Notes under the pieces: generated by a model
Database searches by the model: none
Seen by the model: only the letters and a program-made list of their open reading frames with translations
Told to the model about the DNA's origin: nothing
Shown here: positions 7,773-16,754 of the stretch, one piece after another
How the letters are laid out: every line of letters starts with the position of its first letter
Position numbering within the stretch: the first letter of the stretch is position 1
From: Cellulomonas phragmiteti
GTDB lineage: Bacteria; Actinomycetota; Actinomycetes; Actinomycetales; Cellulomonadaceae
Direction of reading: 5' to 3'
Assembly: GCF_016862775.1 (NCBI RefSeq)
Contig: NZ_BONP01000012.1
Coordinates: forward strand, 1-64,000
Length of the DNA stretch: 64,000 bases
Translations under genes and position numbers: made by a program

Positions 7773-9047
7773 TCAGGTGTGGTCGGTCGGGGCGTCGTGC
7801 CGCGCCGCGCCCGGTGCGGCCGTCCCGGGTGCCGGTGCCGAGCGCCGGCGGCCCCAGGCCTGCCGGCCCTTGTCGAGGCCGGTCCGCCCCGCGGCGTGCG
7901 CCCGCTCGAGCCACCGCCGCGCCCACGCGAACTCGGTGGCCAGCACGGCGAGCCCGGCGAGGATCGCGACGATCCCCGGCCCCGGCAGGACGAGCATCGC
8001 GACACCCGTGAGCAGCACGGTGCCGCCGACGACCGCGACCGCGACCACCCGCACCGGGCGCGGCAGGGCGTCGATCTGCGCGCGGGCCCGCGTCCACCGA
8101 CGCGACCACGCGGCCATGGCGCCGGAGCGCACCGGATCCTCGACCCGTGCCTGCACCGCGTCCGCGACGACGTCGGTCACCTCCGGGACGACGTGCAGGT
8201 TGAGCGCGGGCTCGAACAGCTCGGCCTCGAGCAGGACGAGGCCGTGCTCGGCCGAGTCCACGGTGTCGATCCGCGCGTACAGCGGCACGCCCAGCCCGGT
8301 CGCGTCGCTCACCGCGGCGACGACGGCCCGGGCGAAGGCGGCCTCCGCGTCGGTCACGTCGACCTGCTCGGGGTGCTCGGCGTAGACGCCGCCGAGGAGC
8401 CCGCCACCCGGCGCCAGCAGCGCGCCCTTGGCGATCGCGTGCGTGAGTCGCCCGTCGACCACGTACAGCGCCTTCTCGCGGCCCGCGGACAGCTCGGGCA
8501 CCTCGGGCTGCACCATGACGACGCCCCCGCGGTCGACGATCCGCGCCGCGAGGGCGAGGGCGGCGGGGTCGTCGGCGCGGAACAGCCCGGTGTCGCGGGC
8601 GCCGGCCGACACCGCGGGCTTGAGCACGACCCGCGCGCCGGGTGCGGCGCCGGCGAGGTCCGCGCGCACGTCGTCGAGGGACGTGCGGTACGTCGTCGGG
8701 ACCACGGCCACGCCCCGGTCGGCGAGCTGGGCCAGGTAGCGCTTGTCGAGGTTCCACCGCACGAGCGCCGGCGGGTTGAGCACGCGCGTGACGCCCTCGA
8801 CGTGGTCGAGCCAGGCGAGGAGCTCCGGCAGCCGGTCGGGGTAGTCCCACGGGCTGCGCAGCACGAGCAGGTCGTAGGACGCCCAGTCGACGCCCGCGTC
8901 GTGCCAGACGGTCGCCGTCGCGTCGATCCCGCGGGCCCGCAGCGCGGCGACGAGGGGCGCGGTGTCGTGGTCGAGGTCCTCGGCGGGGTAGGTGTCGGTG
9001 ACGACGACGCCCACGCGGGCGGCGGGCGGTGGCGGTGACGTGCTCAC
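7773..9047 (-). CDS. ATP-grasp protein fused to PGPGW membrane module
   Basis: 424 residues from GTG 9047. Residues 1 to ~305 are an ATP-grasp enzyme of the type seen in peptide or amino-acid ligases: substrate/lid region VLKPAVSAGARDTG (about 141-154), metal-binding tail RIDTV...LLEAELFEPALNL (about 259-284). After a basic linker, residues ~333-385 are two hydrophobic segments around LPGPG (about 354-358) and ATEFAWARRWLERA. This matches the small PGPGW (TIGR02611-like) membrane protein, normally a separate gene. The fusion would tether the ligase to the membrane. The ligated substrate is unknown. No frameshift is visible: one uninterrupted frame covers both parts. Confidence 0.82.
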   Translation of the reverse strand: MSTSPPPPAARVGVVVTDTYPAEDLDHDTAPLVAALRARGIDATATVWHDAGVDWASYDLLVLRSPWDYPDRLPELLAWLDHVEGVTRVLNPPALVRWNLDKRYLAQLADRGVAVVPTTYRTSLDDVRADLAGAAPGARVVLKPAVSAGARDTGLFRADDPAALALAARIVDRGGVVMVQPEVPELSAGREKALYVVDGRLTHAIAKGALLAPGGGLLGGVYAEHPEQVDVTDAEAAFARAVVAAVSDATGLGVPLYARIDTVDSAEHGLVLLEAELFEPALNLHVVPEVTDVVADAVQARVEDPVRSGAMAAWSRRWTRARAQIDALPRPVRVVAVAVVGGTVLLTGVAMLVLPGPGIVAILAGLAVLATEFAWARRWLERAHAAGRTGLDKGRQAWGRRRSAPAPGTAAPGAARHDAPTDHT

Positions 9048-9073
9048 GTCGGGACCCTACGTCGGCGGGTGGC

Positions 9074-9562
9074 TCACGAGGGGGCGGGTCCGTCGGCGGC
9101 GTGCTGCGTCGCGGTGCGCGTGACGGTGCCGAGCATCCCCCCCAGCGTCGTCAGTTCCTCGTCGGCGAGGCCGAACGCGGCGCCGATCCGGCCGGGGACG
9201 TGCGCGACCCGGGCCCGCAGCTCCTGCCCGGCGTCGGTGAGGCTCACGGTGACGGACCGCTCGTCGTCCGCGCGGCGGCGGCGCTCGACCAGGCCGCGGG
9301 CCTCGAGGCGCTTGAGCAGGGGGGACACGGTCCCGTAGTCCAGGTGCAGGAGGTCGATGACCTGCCGCACGGTCTGCTCGCCGCGCGTCCACAGCACGAC
9401 GAGGACGAGGTACTGGGGGTAGGTCAGGCCGACGGGGTCCAGCAGTCCGCGGTAGACGGCGGTCATGGCACGCGACGCCGAGTACAGGTCGAAGCAGAGC
9501 ATCGTCGCCAGCGAGATGTCGTCGGGGGCGGGCGCGTCGTCGGGCCGGGGATGGTCGCTCAC
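9074..9562 (-). CDS. MarR-family regulator, OhrR type (redox-sensing Cys)
   Basis: 162 residues from GTG 9562; an in-frame ATG at 9595 would overlap the operator. OhrR features are LCFDLYSASRAMT with the sensing Cys at about residue 23, then the winged helix TYPQYLVLVVLW ... GTVSPLLKRLEARGLVERRR and DERSVTVSLTDAG. OhrR proteins release DNA when this Cys is oxidised by organic hydroperoxides. It is divergent from an alpha/beta hydrolase, with a 30-bp palindrome in between. Unusually, no ohr peroxidase gene is adjacent. Confidence 0.88.
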   Translation of the reverse strand: MSDHPRPDDAPAPDDISLATMLCFDLYSASRAMTAVYRGLLDPVGLTYPQYLVLVVLWTRGEQTVRQVIDLLHLDYGTVSPLLKRLEARGLVERRRRADDERSVTVSLTDAGQELRARVAHVPGRIGAAFGLADEELTTLGGMLGTVTRTATQHAADGPAPS

Positions 9563-9582
9563 GGATCGAGTGTAGCCGGGGA

Positions 9583-10522
<940 letters not shown>

Positions 10523-10529
10523 CCGACCC

Positions 10530-10578
10530 GCGGGAGGGCGCGCCGGACCCGGCCACGGCCGTCCGGCCCGCCCTCCCG
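10530..10578 (+). terminator. Terminator after hydrolase gene
   Basis: CGGGAGGGCG (10530-10539) pairs perfectly with CGCCCTCCCG (10569-10578). Inside, CCGGAC (10542-10547) pairs with GTCCGG (10561-10566). The stem begins 8 nt after the stop codon. Confidence 0.75.
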
Positions 10579-10647
10579 CCGGGGTGTGCCGAAGGTCGCC
10601 GCGAGAACTGGCCACGCGGTCTGTCCGGTTCTGGTAGAAATGCCCAC

Positions 10648-11760
10648 GTGAACAACAGGGGGGATCGCCGGGCTGCCCGCAGATACCGTGCCCGGGGTCT
10701 CGGGATCGTGACGGCCGGCGTGATGGCGATCGGTTCCTGCACAGGTGCGGTGACGGTGGACGGCGGTGACGCGGTCGCCGCGGGCCGCGCGCCGGAGAAT
10801 TCCTCGTCGACGATCCAGGAACCGTCGCTCGCCCTGCGCGTCGGGCGTGACCTGCCGTTCTCGCCCTATGCGGACGCCATTGCGACCGTGCTCGGACCGG
10901 ACGGCACGGCGCAGAACGAGGAAGAGTTCCTGGCGCGCGAGCAGGTCGTCGCGGACTGCATGAAGCGTGAGGGTTTCGACTACACCCCGCGCCCCTACGT
11001 GAAATCCGAGGACGTCGCTGCCGGATGGGCCGAGGGTGTCGTCTTCCTGCCGGTCCTGCCCGAGGACCGCGCGGTCGTCGAGCAGATCGGGTACGGCGTC
11101 GACGACGTCCAGGAGCAGGAGCGTCTGCTCGAGTCCGCCGAGACCCCCGACGAGAACGACGCCTACCTCGCGGGCCTCAGCCCGTCGGCCCAGGACGCCT
11201 ACGTGCTCGCGCTGTCGGGTCAGGACGGGCCGGACGACCCGGCCCCCGACCCCGGTGGCGGGTGCGTCGGCGAGGCGCTGCGCGAGGTCGCCGACGGCGG
11301 GCACGTCCCGGCGGCGGCGGACGAGTTCGCCCCCCTCATCGTCGCGATGCGGCGGGTCGCCCAGGAGGCCGTGTACGACGACCCGCGGACGGTCGCGCTC
11401 AACGAGGAGTGGACAGGCTGCATGCTCGACGCCGGGTTCGACGTCGCACCGCCGGAGTCGTCGGCAGCCTCCTGGCCTGCGGGTCCGCTGCAGGCGTACG
11501 ACCTCGCGGTCGTGACCGCCGCCGACGGCAGCGTCGAGCGCCCGGGCCGGGACACGCCCACGAACGAGATCCCCCTCGAGCGGCGGTACCTCGTCGGGTC
11601 CGACGCCGAGCGCGCCGTCGCCCTCGCCGACTTCGACTGCCGCGCGAGCACGGACTACGTCGAGCGTTTCGTCACGGTGCTCGCCGACCTCGAGAGCGAC
11701 TTCGTCGCCACGCAGGGCGCCGCGCTCGAGCAGCTGGTGACGGCCGCCGACTCGCGCTAG
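10648..11760 (+). CDS. Cys-rich lipoprotein of unknown function
   Basis: 370 residues from GTG 10648. The N terminus is basic, then hydrophobic, ending in a plausible lipobox IGSC, so a membrane-anchored exported protein is likely. The mature part is acidic and carries a repeated phrase, DCMKREGFDYTPRP and GCMLDAGFDVAPPE, plus two more Cys (GGCVGEAL, FDCRASTDY). The even set of Cys suggests disulphides and an internal duplication. A TAGAAA -10-like hexamer ends 7 nt before the GTG and there is no RBS, so the mRNA may be leaderless. It precedes a secreted peptidoglycan-binding gene. I do not recognise a named family; a cell-wall role is only suggested by context. Confidence 0.7.
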   Translation: MNNRGDRRAARRYRARGLGIVTAGVMAIGSCTGAVTVDGGDAVAAGRAPENSSSTIQEPSLALRVGRDLPFSPYADAIATVLGPDGTAQNEEEFLAREQVVADCMKREGFDYTPRPYVKSEDVAAGWAEGVVFLPVLPEDRAVVEQIGYGVDDVQEQERLLESAETPDENDAYLAGLSPSAQDAYVLALSGQDGPDDPAPDPGGGCVGEALREVADGGHVPAAADEFAPLIVAMRRVAQEAVYDDPRTVALNEEWTGCMLDAGFDVAPPESSAASWPAGPLQAYDLAVVTAADGSVERPGRDTPTNEIPLERRYLVGSDAERAVALADFDCRASTDYVERFVTVLADLESDFVATQGAALEQLVTAADSR

Positions 11761-11832
11761 CCCCCCGCCCCGCCGCACCCGCCGGCCACGGCCCCGCCAC
11801 CCGGCGCCGGCCGCCCGGCCGCGGACCCCTGT

Positions 11833-11850
11833 CCACCTGGGACCAGGTGG
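11833..11850. promoter_or_regulatory. Perfect 8+8 palindrome before peptidoglycan-binding gene
   Basis: CCACCTGG-GA-CCAGGTGG, perfect arms with a 2-nt centre, 33 bp upstream of ATG 11883. A 2-nt loop makes a poor RNA hairpin, so protein binding is more likely. No regulator is adjacent. Confidence 0.45.
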
Positions 11851-11882
11851 CGTCCGGCATGCCCAGAAGAATGGAGAAGCAG

Positions 11883-12311
11883 ATGAAGAAGAACATTGCC
11901 GCGGCAGCGCTCGCTGTCGTGATGGCGGGGGGGATCGTCGTCGGGATGGCGACCACGAGCACCGCGACCGCCAATCGCCCGTGCACGGCGGCGACGTCGT
12001 TCGGGTCGGGTCAGTTCAAGCGCGTCGTCCCGACCGCCAACGGCTCGACCGACTGCTACCTGGTGAACGGCAACAGCGGTAACGGTGTGCGCGCGCTGCA
12101 GCGCGCCCTGGTCTACTGCGAGGGCTACTCGGTCGGTTCCTCGGGCATCGACGGCTCCTTCGGGAATGCCACCAAGAGCGCGGTGCTGGCGTTCCAGCGC
12201 TCGTTCGGCCTGACGCCGGACGGTCAGTACGGGAACCAGACGCGCAACTGGCTGAAGTTCCTCGACCGGGCGTCGAACCCGACCGGTTACTTCTACTGCA
12301 ACCGGGTCTGA
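11883..12311 (+). CDS. Secreted peptidoglycan-binding domain protein
   Basis: 142 residues. Signal peptide MKKNIAAAALAVVMAGGIVVG... to about residue 30, then a mature protein of ~110 residues dominated by a PG_binding_1 domain (VRALQRAL, IDGSFGNATKSAVLAFQRSFGL, DGQYGNQTRNWL). Four Cys in the mature part suggest two disulphides. No catalytic domain is fused, so it is a stand-alone wall-binding module. ATG 11883 is preferred (GGAGAAG just upstream); ATG 11871 is the alternative. Lysine-rich start and slightly lower GC than the surroundings. Confidence 0.87.
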   Translation: MKKNIAAAALAVVMAGGIVVGMATTSTATANRPCTAATSFGSGQFKRVVPTANGSTDCYLVNGNSGNGVRALQRALVYCEGYSVGSSGIDGSFGNATKSAVLAFQRSFGLTPDGQYGNQTRNWLKFLDRASNPTGYFYCNRV

Positions 12312-12409
12312 CGCATTCGGCTGACATTCTCGTCGCCATGAGGTGACGGTCGCCCGGTGGCCCGGCAGGGCCCCGGGTGGCCGGCGCCGGCGTGCGCGAG
12401 GATGTCGGG

Positions 12410-13453
12410 GTGCGCGCCCTGCTGATCGACGATTTCGCCGCCCTGCCCCACGTCGCGCAGGTGCCCGACCCGGTGTGCCCGCCCGACGGCGTCGTGGTGC
12501 GCGTGGCGGCCACCGGCGTCTGCCGCAGCGACTGGCACGCCTGGCAGGGGCACGACGACGACGTCCGGCTGCCCCACGTGCCGGGTCACGAGCTGGCCGG
12601 GACGGTCGTCGAGGTCGGCGCCGACGTGCGCGGCTGGGTGGTCGGCGACGTCGTGACCGTGCCGTTCGTCATGGCGTGCGGCGCGTGCGCGACGTGCCGG
12701 GCCGGCGAGCAGCAGGTCTGCCCGCAGCAGACCCAGCCGGGGTTCACGCAGTGGGGGTCGTTCGCGGAGCTGGTCGCGCTCGACCACGCGGACACCAACC
12801 TGGTGCGGGTGCCCGACGGCATGTCGCCGGTCACGGCGGCGGCCCTCGGCTGCCGGTTCGCGACCGCCTACCGCGCGGTGACCGTGCATGCGGGGGTGCG
12901 TGCCGGCGACGTGGTCGCCGTGCTCGGGTGCGGGGGCGTGGGCCTGTCGGCGGTGATGGTCGCCGCCGCCGCGGGCGCCGACGTCGTCGCGGTGGACCCG
13001 TCGCCCGCGGCGCGCGAGGCGGCGCTGGCGGCCGGTGCGCGCGCGACGGTCGACCCGGGGGCCGACGTGCCCGCGGAGCTCGCCGCGCGGATCGTCGCGG
13101 CCGCCGGGGGAGGGGTGCACGCGAGCCTGGACGCCCTGGGGAGCCCGGCCACCGCGCAGGCCGGTGTCCTGGCGCTGCGGCGCCGCGGTCGGCACGTGCA
13201 GGTGGGGCTGCTGCTGCGCGAGGACGCGTGGACGGCGCTGCCGATGGACCGCGTGGTCGCGTGGGAGCTGTCGGTGCACGGCAGCCACGGCATGGCGGCG
13301 CACGAGTACCCGGCCATGCTGGCCGCGATCGCCGCGGGGCGGCTGGCGCCGGCGACCCTCGTGGGCCGCACGATCGGCCTGGAGGACGCGGCCGCCGCGC
13401 TCGCCGGGCTGCCGTCCGCGGGCGGCGCGGGGATGACCGTCGTCGTCCCCTGA
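12410..13453 (+). CDS. Zinc-dependent alcohol dehydrogenase (MDR family)
   Basis: 347 residues from GTG 12410 (GAGG upstream). Catalytic zinc ligands lie in TGVCRSDWH (Cys) and PGHELAG (His-Glu). The structural zinc lobe is CGACATC...C. The Rossmann fold has LGCGGVGLSAVM, and the acidic residue in VVAVDPSP suggests NAD rather than NADP. The aromatic/polar pocket does not tell the substrate. Single gene, followed by a hairpin. Confidence 0.92.
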   Translation: MRALLIDDFAALPHVAQVPDPVCPPDGVVVRVAATGVCRSDWHAWQGHDDDVRLPHVPGHELAGTVVEVGADVRGWVVGDVVTVPFVMACGACATCRAGEQQVCPQQTQPGFTQWGSFAELVALDHADTNLVRVPDGMSPVTAAALGCRFATAYRAVTVHAGVRAGDVVAVLGCGGVGLSAVMVAAAAGADVVAVDPSPAAREAALAAGARATVDPGADVPAELAARIVAAAGGGVHASLDALGSPATAQAGVLALRRRGRHVQVGLLLREDAWTALPMDRVVAWELSVHGSHGMAAHEYPAMLAAIAAGRLAPATLVGRTIGLEDAAAALAGLPSAGGAGMTVVVP

Positions 13454-13475
13454 GCGGCTGTTTCACCTGAACGGG

Positions 13476-13502
13476 TCACCGCACCCGCCTGACCTGCGGT
13501 GA
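13476..13502 (+). terminator. Hairpin after alcohol dehydrogenase
   Basis: TCACCGCA (13476-13483) pairs with TGCGGTGA (13495-13502), 11-nt loop, 22 nt after the stop. GGGTCAC occurs on both sides, so an operator for the chitinase gene is an alternative reading. Confidence 0.4.
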
Positions 13503-13561
13503 TGGGTCACCCTGACGGCCCTGCGCAGTGACGGTCGGGCGCCGTCGGCGTCATCGGTCCA

Positions 13562-13591
13562 TTGACCGCCCGATTCGTCCGGGACTAGCGT
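13562..13591 (+). promoter_or_regulatory. Chitinase promoter
   Basis: TTGACC (13562-13567), 18-bp spacer, TAGCGT (13586-13591). Predicted start near 13598, giving a ~48-nt leader that includes an unusually A/T-rich stretch (13604-13632) before the RBS. Nearly the same hexamer pair drives the sugar ABC operon at 46164. Confidence 0.6.
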
Positions 13592-13645
13592 CGTGCTCGT
13601 CCTATTAGTACGCAGTCCTTACATATTCGACGAACGGGAGTCGAG

Positions 13646-15316
13646 ATGTCACGCAGCAGGACTCACGGCGGTCCACGGGACGTACCGGGGGCCGCTCGCC
13701 CCCGGCGCGCGCTCGTCGCCGTCGCCGCCGCACTCGCGGTCGCCCTCACCGGGCTGGTCACCGCGCCGGTGGCGAGCGCCGCCGGCGGCGTCACCGTCAC
13801 CTTCACGTCCCAGGGCGACTGGGGCACCGGCCACCAGGTCGCCGTCACCGTCACCAACACCGGCACCGCGCCCGTGCCGACGTGGACCGTCGACTTCCGG
13901 CTGCCCGCCGGCGTCGCCGTCACCAGCGCGTGGGACGCCGACGTCACCCGCACCGGCCAGGACCACCGCGCCGTGAAGAAGAGCTGGGCCGGACCGCTGG
14001 CGCCGGGCGCGTCGCAGACCTGGGGCTACGTCGCCTCGGGCGCGTACGGCGCACCCACGTCGTGCAGCGTCAACGGCGGGACGTGCACGGGTGGCGGTGG
14101 TACGCCCACCCCCACGCCCACGGCGTCCCCGACCCCGACCGCGAGCCCCACGTCGACCCCCCGGCCGACGCCCACCCCGACGAGCCCCACGACCCCCCCT
14201 CCCGGCGGCGGCAAGGTCGTCGGCTACTTCGCCGAGTGGGGCGTCTACGGGCGCAACTACCACGTGAAGAACATCCACACGTCGGGCGCGGCCGACCGCA
14301 TGACCCACATCCTCTACGCGTTCGGCAACACCACCGGCGGCCGCTGCTCGATCGGTGACTCGTACGCCGACTACGAGAAGGCGTACACCGCGGCCGACTC
14401 CGTCGACGGCGTCGCCGACACCTGGGACCAGCCGCTGCGGGGCAGCTTCAACCAGCTGCGCAAGCTCAAGGCCATGCACCCGAACCTCAAGGTCATCTGG
14501 TCGTTCGGCGGCTGGACGTGGTCCGGCGGCTTCACCCAGGCGGCGGCCAACCCCGAGGCGTTCGCGCAGTCCTGCTACGACCTCGTCGAGGACCCGCGGT
14601 GGGCCGACGTCTTCGACGGCATCGACGTCGACTGGGAGTACCCCAACGCGTGCGGCCTGACCTGCGACTCGTCAGGCCCCCAGGCCTTCGACCGCGTCGT
14701 CACCGCCCTGCGGGCGAAGTTCGGGGCGAACAACCTGGTCACGGCGGCCATCACGGCCGACGGGTCGTCCGGCGGCAAGATCGACGCCACCGACTACGCC
14801 ACGGCGGCGACCAAGCTCGACTGGATCATGCCGATGACGTACGACTACTTCGGGGCGTTCAACCCGCAGGGTCCGACCGCACCGCACTCGCCGCTGACGT
14901 CCTACCCGGGCATCCCCCAGGAGGGCTTCAACTCCCAGGCGGCGGTCGACAAGCTCATCGCCAAGGGGGTCCCGGCGCGCAAGATCCTGCTCGGCGTGGG
15001 CTTCTACGGCCGTGGCTGGTCCGGCGTCACGCAGACCGCACCCGGTGGCTCCGCGACCGGTGCGGCGCCCGGCACGTACGAGCAGGGCATCGAGGACTAC
15101 AAGGTCCTCGCGACCCGCTGCCCGGCGACCGGGACCGTCGCCGGCACCGCCTACGCGCGGTGCGGCAACGAGTGGTGGAGCTACGACACCCCCGCCACCG
15201 TCGCGTCGAAGATGACGTGGGCCCGCAGCAAGGGTCTCGGCGGCGCGTTCTTCTGGGAGCTGTCCGGCGACACGCCGAACGGCGACCTCGTGCGCGCCGT
15301 GGCCGGCGGGTGGTGA
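13646..15316 (+). CDS. Secreted chitinase, CBM2 + GH18
   Basis: 556 residues. Signal peptide to about residue 45 (VASAAGG), CBM2 cellulose/chitin-binding domain ~46-147, Pro/Thr linker ~150-190, then a GH18 barrel ~190-556. The active-site signature DGIDVDWE places the catalytic Glu at residue 331; MTYDYFGAF and the SFGGWTWSGGF strand are also family-typical. Endo-acting chitinase, extracellular. RBS GGGAG precedes ATG 13646. Its own promoter and terminator make it a single-gene unit. Confidence 0.96.
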   Translation: MSRSRTHGGPRDVPGAARPRRALVAVAAALAVALTGLVTAPVASAAGGVTVTFTSQGDWGTGHQVAVTVTNTGTAPVPTWTVDFRLPAGVAVTSAWDADVTRTGQDHRAVKKSWAGPLAPGASQTWGYVASGAYGAPTSCSVNGGTCTGGGGTPTPTPTASPTPTASPTSTPRPTPTPTSPTTPPPGGGKVVGYFAEWGVYGRNYHVKNIHTSGAADRMTHILYAFGNTTGGRCSIGDSYADYEKAYTAADSVDGVADTWDQPLRGSFNQLRKLKAMHPNLKVIWSFGGWTWSGGFTQAAANPEAFAQSCYDLVEDPRWADVFDGIDVDWEYPNACGLTCDSSGPQAFDRVVTALRAKFGANNLVTAAITADGSSGGKIDATDYATAATKLDWIMPMTYDYFGAFNPQGPTAPHSPLTSYPGIPQEGFNSQAAVDKLIAKGVPARKILLGVGFYGRGWSGVTQTAPGGSATGAAPGTYEQGIEDYKVLATRCPATGTVAGTAYARCGNEWWSYDTPATVASKMTWARSKGLGGAFFWELSGDTPNGDLVRAVAGGW

Positions 15317-15354
15317 CCGCGGGCTGACACCGCGCGCCGCCGCGCGCACCGCAG

Positions 15355-15389
15355 GCGTGCACCCCGGTCGATCCGGCCGGGGTGCACGC
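15355..15389 (+). terminator. Chitinase terminator
   Basis: GCGTGCACCCCGG (15355-15367) and CCGGGGTGCACGC (15377-15389) form a perfect 13-bp stem with a 9-nt loop, 39 nt after the stop. Confidence 0.78.
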
Positions 15390-15498
15390 GCGCGTGGCGG
15401 GCGGTGCCACCAGCTCGACCTGGACCCTTGCCCATGTCCGGGCGGCAGGGCATCCTTCGAGCACCCGGCGCTCCTCCCGTCGACTCCCCGGAGCCGCG

Positions 15499-16533
15499 AT
15501 GCGTCCCCGCTCCGCCGCGTTCGTGCCGCCCGTCGTCCGCCCCGTCGTCCTGCTCGCCGTGCTGTCCGTCGCGGGGCGCGCCGCGCTCGTCGACGGCCAC
15601 CGCGTGCTCGCCTCCGGCTGGCCGGCCCCGCCGTCGGGTGTCTGGGTGGCGGCGGCGGTGGTCGGCCTGCTGGCCGCGGCCGGTGCCGCGTGGTGCACGG
15701 TGCCGGTGCTGCGGCGGTGGCACCGCGAGCTCGACGCGGCGCGCGGGGAGCCGAGCGGGCGGGTGGCCGACGTCGGGATCGGGCTCGTCGTGGTCTGCCT
15801 CGTGCTGGCCGGGCTGGCCGCCTCCCTCGGGGCGGCCGGTGACACCGCGGCCACCGGCGCCCGGCGACCGGGCCTGTGGTCCGCTGCCGTGCTCGCCCAG
15901 TGGCTGGTCGCGACGGCCGTCGTGCTGGCGATGCTGGTGCGCGGCGTCGTGCGGGAGGCGCTGCTGCGCGACGTCCTGGGTCGATCGCTCGGTGCACCGG
16001 GGCTGCGGTCGGTGCGCGGGGTGGTCGTGCCGCGGCGGGACGCCGTCGAGGTACGGCACCCGGTCACCGGGGCGCAGGTCGCCGCCTGGTACGTCGTGGG
16101 CGCCCCCGGCGAGGTGCGGGGTCCGGGTGTGCTGCCGTCGGGCCGGCACCGTGACCCGGGCCCGGCCCGCCCCCTGACCGCGGAGCTGCGGCGGGTGCGC
16201 GCCGTCGCGCGCCTGCTGGGTCGGCAGGTGGTCGTGTCGCAGGTCGCGCCCTTCGTCGTGATGTGCGGCGGCGTGCCGCTGACGGTCGACGTCACGGAGG
16301 TCGAGGTGCTCGGCTACCCCGACACGCACGTGGTGCTCCGCGCCGAGCGCCTCGGCCGGCACGCGGACCCCGAGCTCGTCGACGGCGACCGCGTCGGGCG
16401 GCGGCTGCACGTGCTGCCGTTCGGGACCCGGGTCGACGCGGTCGGCATGGTCGAGCGCGACGGGGCGGGCTGGCGCCTGCGGGCGACGCCGGCCCGCGTG
16501 CCGGGTGTCGTGGCGGTGGTGCGGCCCGGCTGA
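15499..16533 (+). CDS. Integral membrane protein of unknown function
   Basis: 344 residues from ATG 15499 (GGAG 6 nt upstream). Four hydrophobic segments are visible at about residues 10-28, 46-66, 92-112 and 124-146. A cytosolic-looking C-terminal ~190 residues follow, rich in beta-type V/R alternation (GVVVPRRDAVEVRHPVTGAQ, LHVLPFGTRVDAVGMVERDG). The 'PVTGAQ ... YVVG' region loosely recalls the GIDE-type membrane-protein domain, but this is weak. No enzyme motif is seen. Monocistronic. Confidence 0.68.
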   Translation: MRPRSAAFVPPVVRPVVLLAVLSVAGRAALVDGHRVLASGWPAPPSGVWVAAAVVGLLAAAGAAWCTVPVLRRWHRELDAARGEPSGRVADVGIGLVVVCLVLAGLAASLGAAGDTAATGARRPGLWSAAVLAQWLVATAVVLAMLVRGVVREALLRDVLGRSLGAPGLRSVRGVVVPRRDAVEVRHPVTGAQVAAWYVVGAPGEVRGPGVLPSGRHRDPGPARPLTAELRRVRAVARLLGRQVVVSQVAPFVVMCGGVPLTVDVTEVEVLGYPDTHVVLRAERLGRHADPELVDGDRVGRRLHVLPFGTRVDAVGMVERDGAGWRLRATPARVPGVVAVVRPG

Positions 16534-16548
16534 CGGGTCGCACTGTGG

Positions 16549-16578
16549 TTGACGTCACGTCCGCGCGTGGGGTAGACC
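16549..16578 (+). promoter_or_regulatory. Promoter pointing into a gene-free stretch
   Basis: TTGACG (16549-16554), 18-bp spacer, TAGACC (16573-16578). The next plus-strand gene is 1.1 kb away behind a minus-strand gene, so the product would be a short transcript. Confidence 0.5.
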
Positions 16579-16584
16579 TTGGCC

Positions 16585-16690
16585 CGGCGGCACAACGGCG
16601 TGACGCCGAACGCAGGACACGGGCCCGGTTCCTCGGTAGGCCGAGCGCCCGACGTGCTCGCCGGTCGCAGTGCGACGGCGGCGAGCACGT
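16585..16690 (+). ncRNA. Candidate small RNA with terminal hairpin
   Basis: Downstream of the promoter at 16549 there is no plausible ORF, but three stem-loops: GGCG-TGA-CGCC; CTCGG-TAGG-CCGAG closed by GGGC/GCCC; and a strong final stem of 12 bp (16652-16663 with 16679-16690) extended by GTCGC/GCGAC around an AGT loop. The size would be ~105 nt. The last hairpin could simply be a shared terminator of the flanking convergent genes (ends at 16533 and 16755), so the RNA itself is inference. Confidence 0.42.
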
Positions 16691-16754
16691 GCGGGGTGGG
16701 AGCGCGACCACGCCGCCGGAGGTGCGGCGACCTCGGTGATCGCCGCATCCGGGC

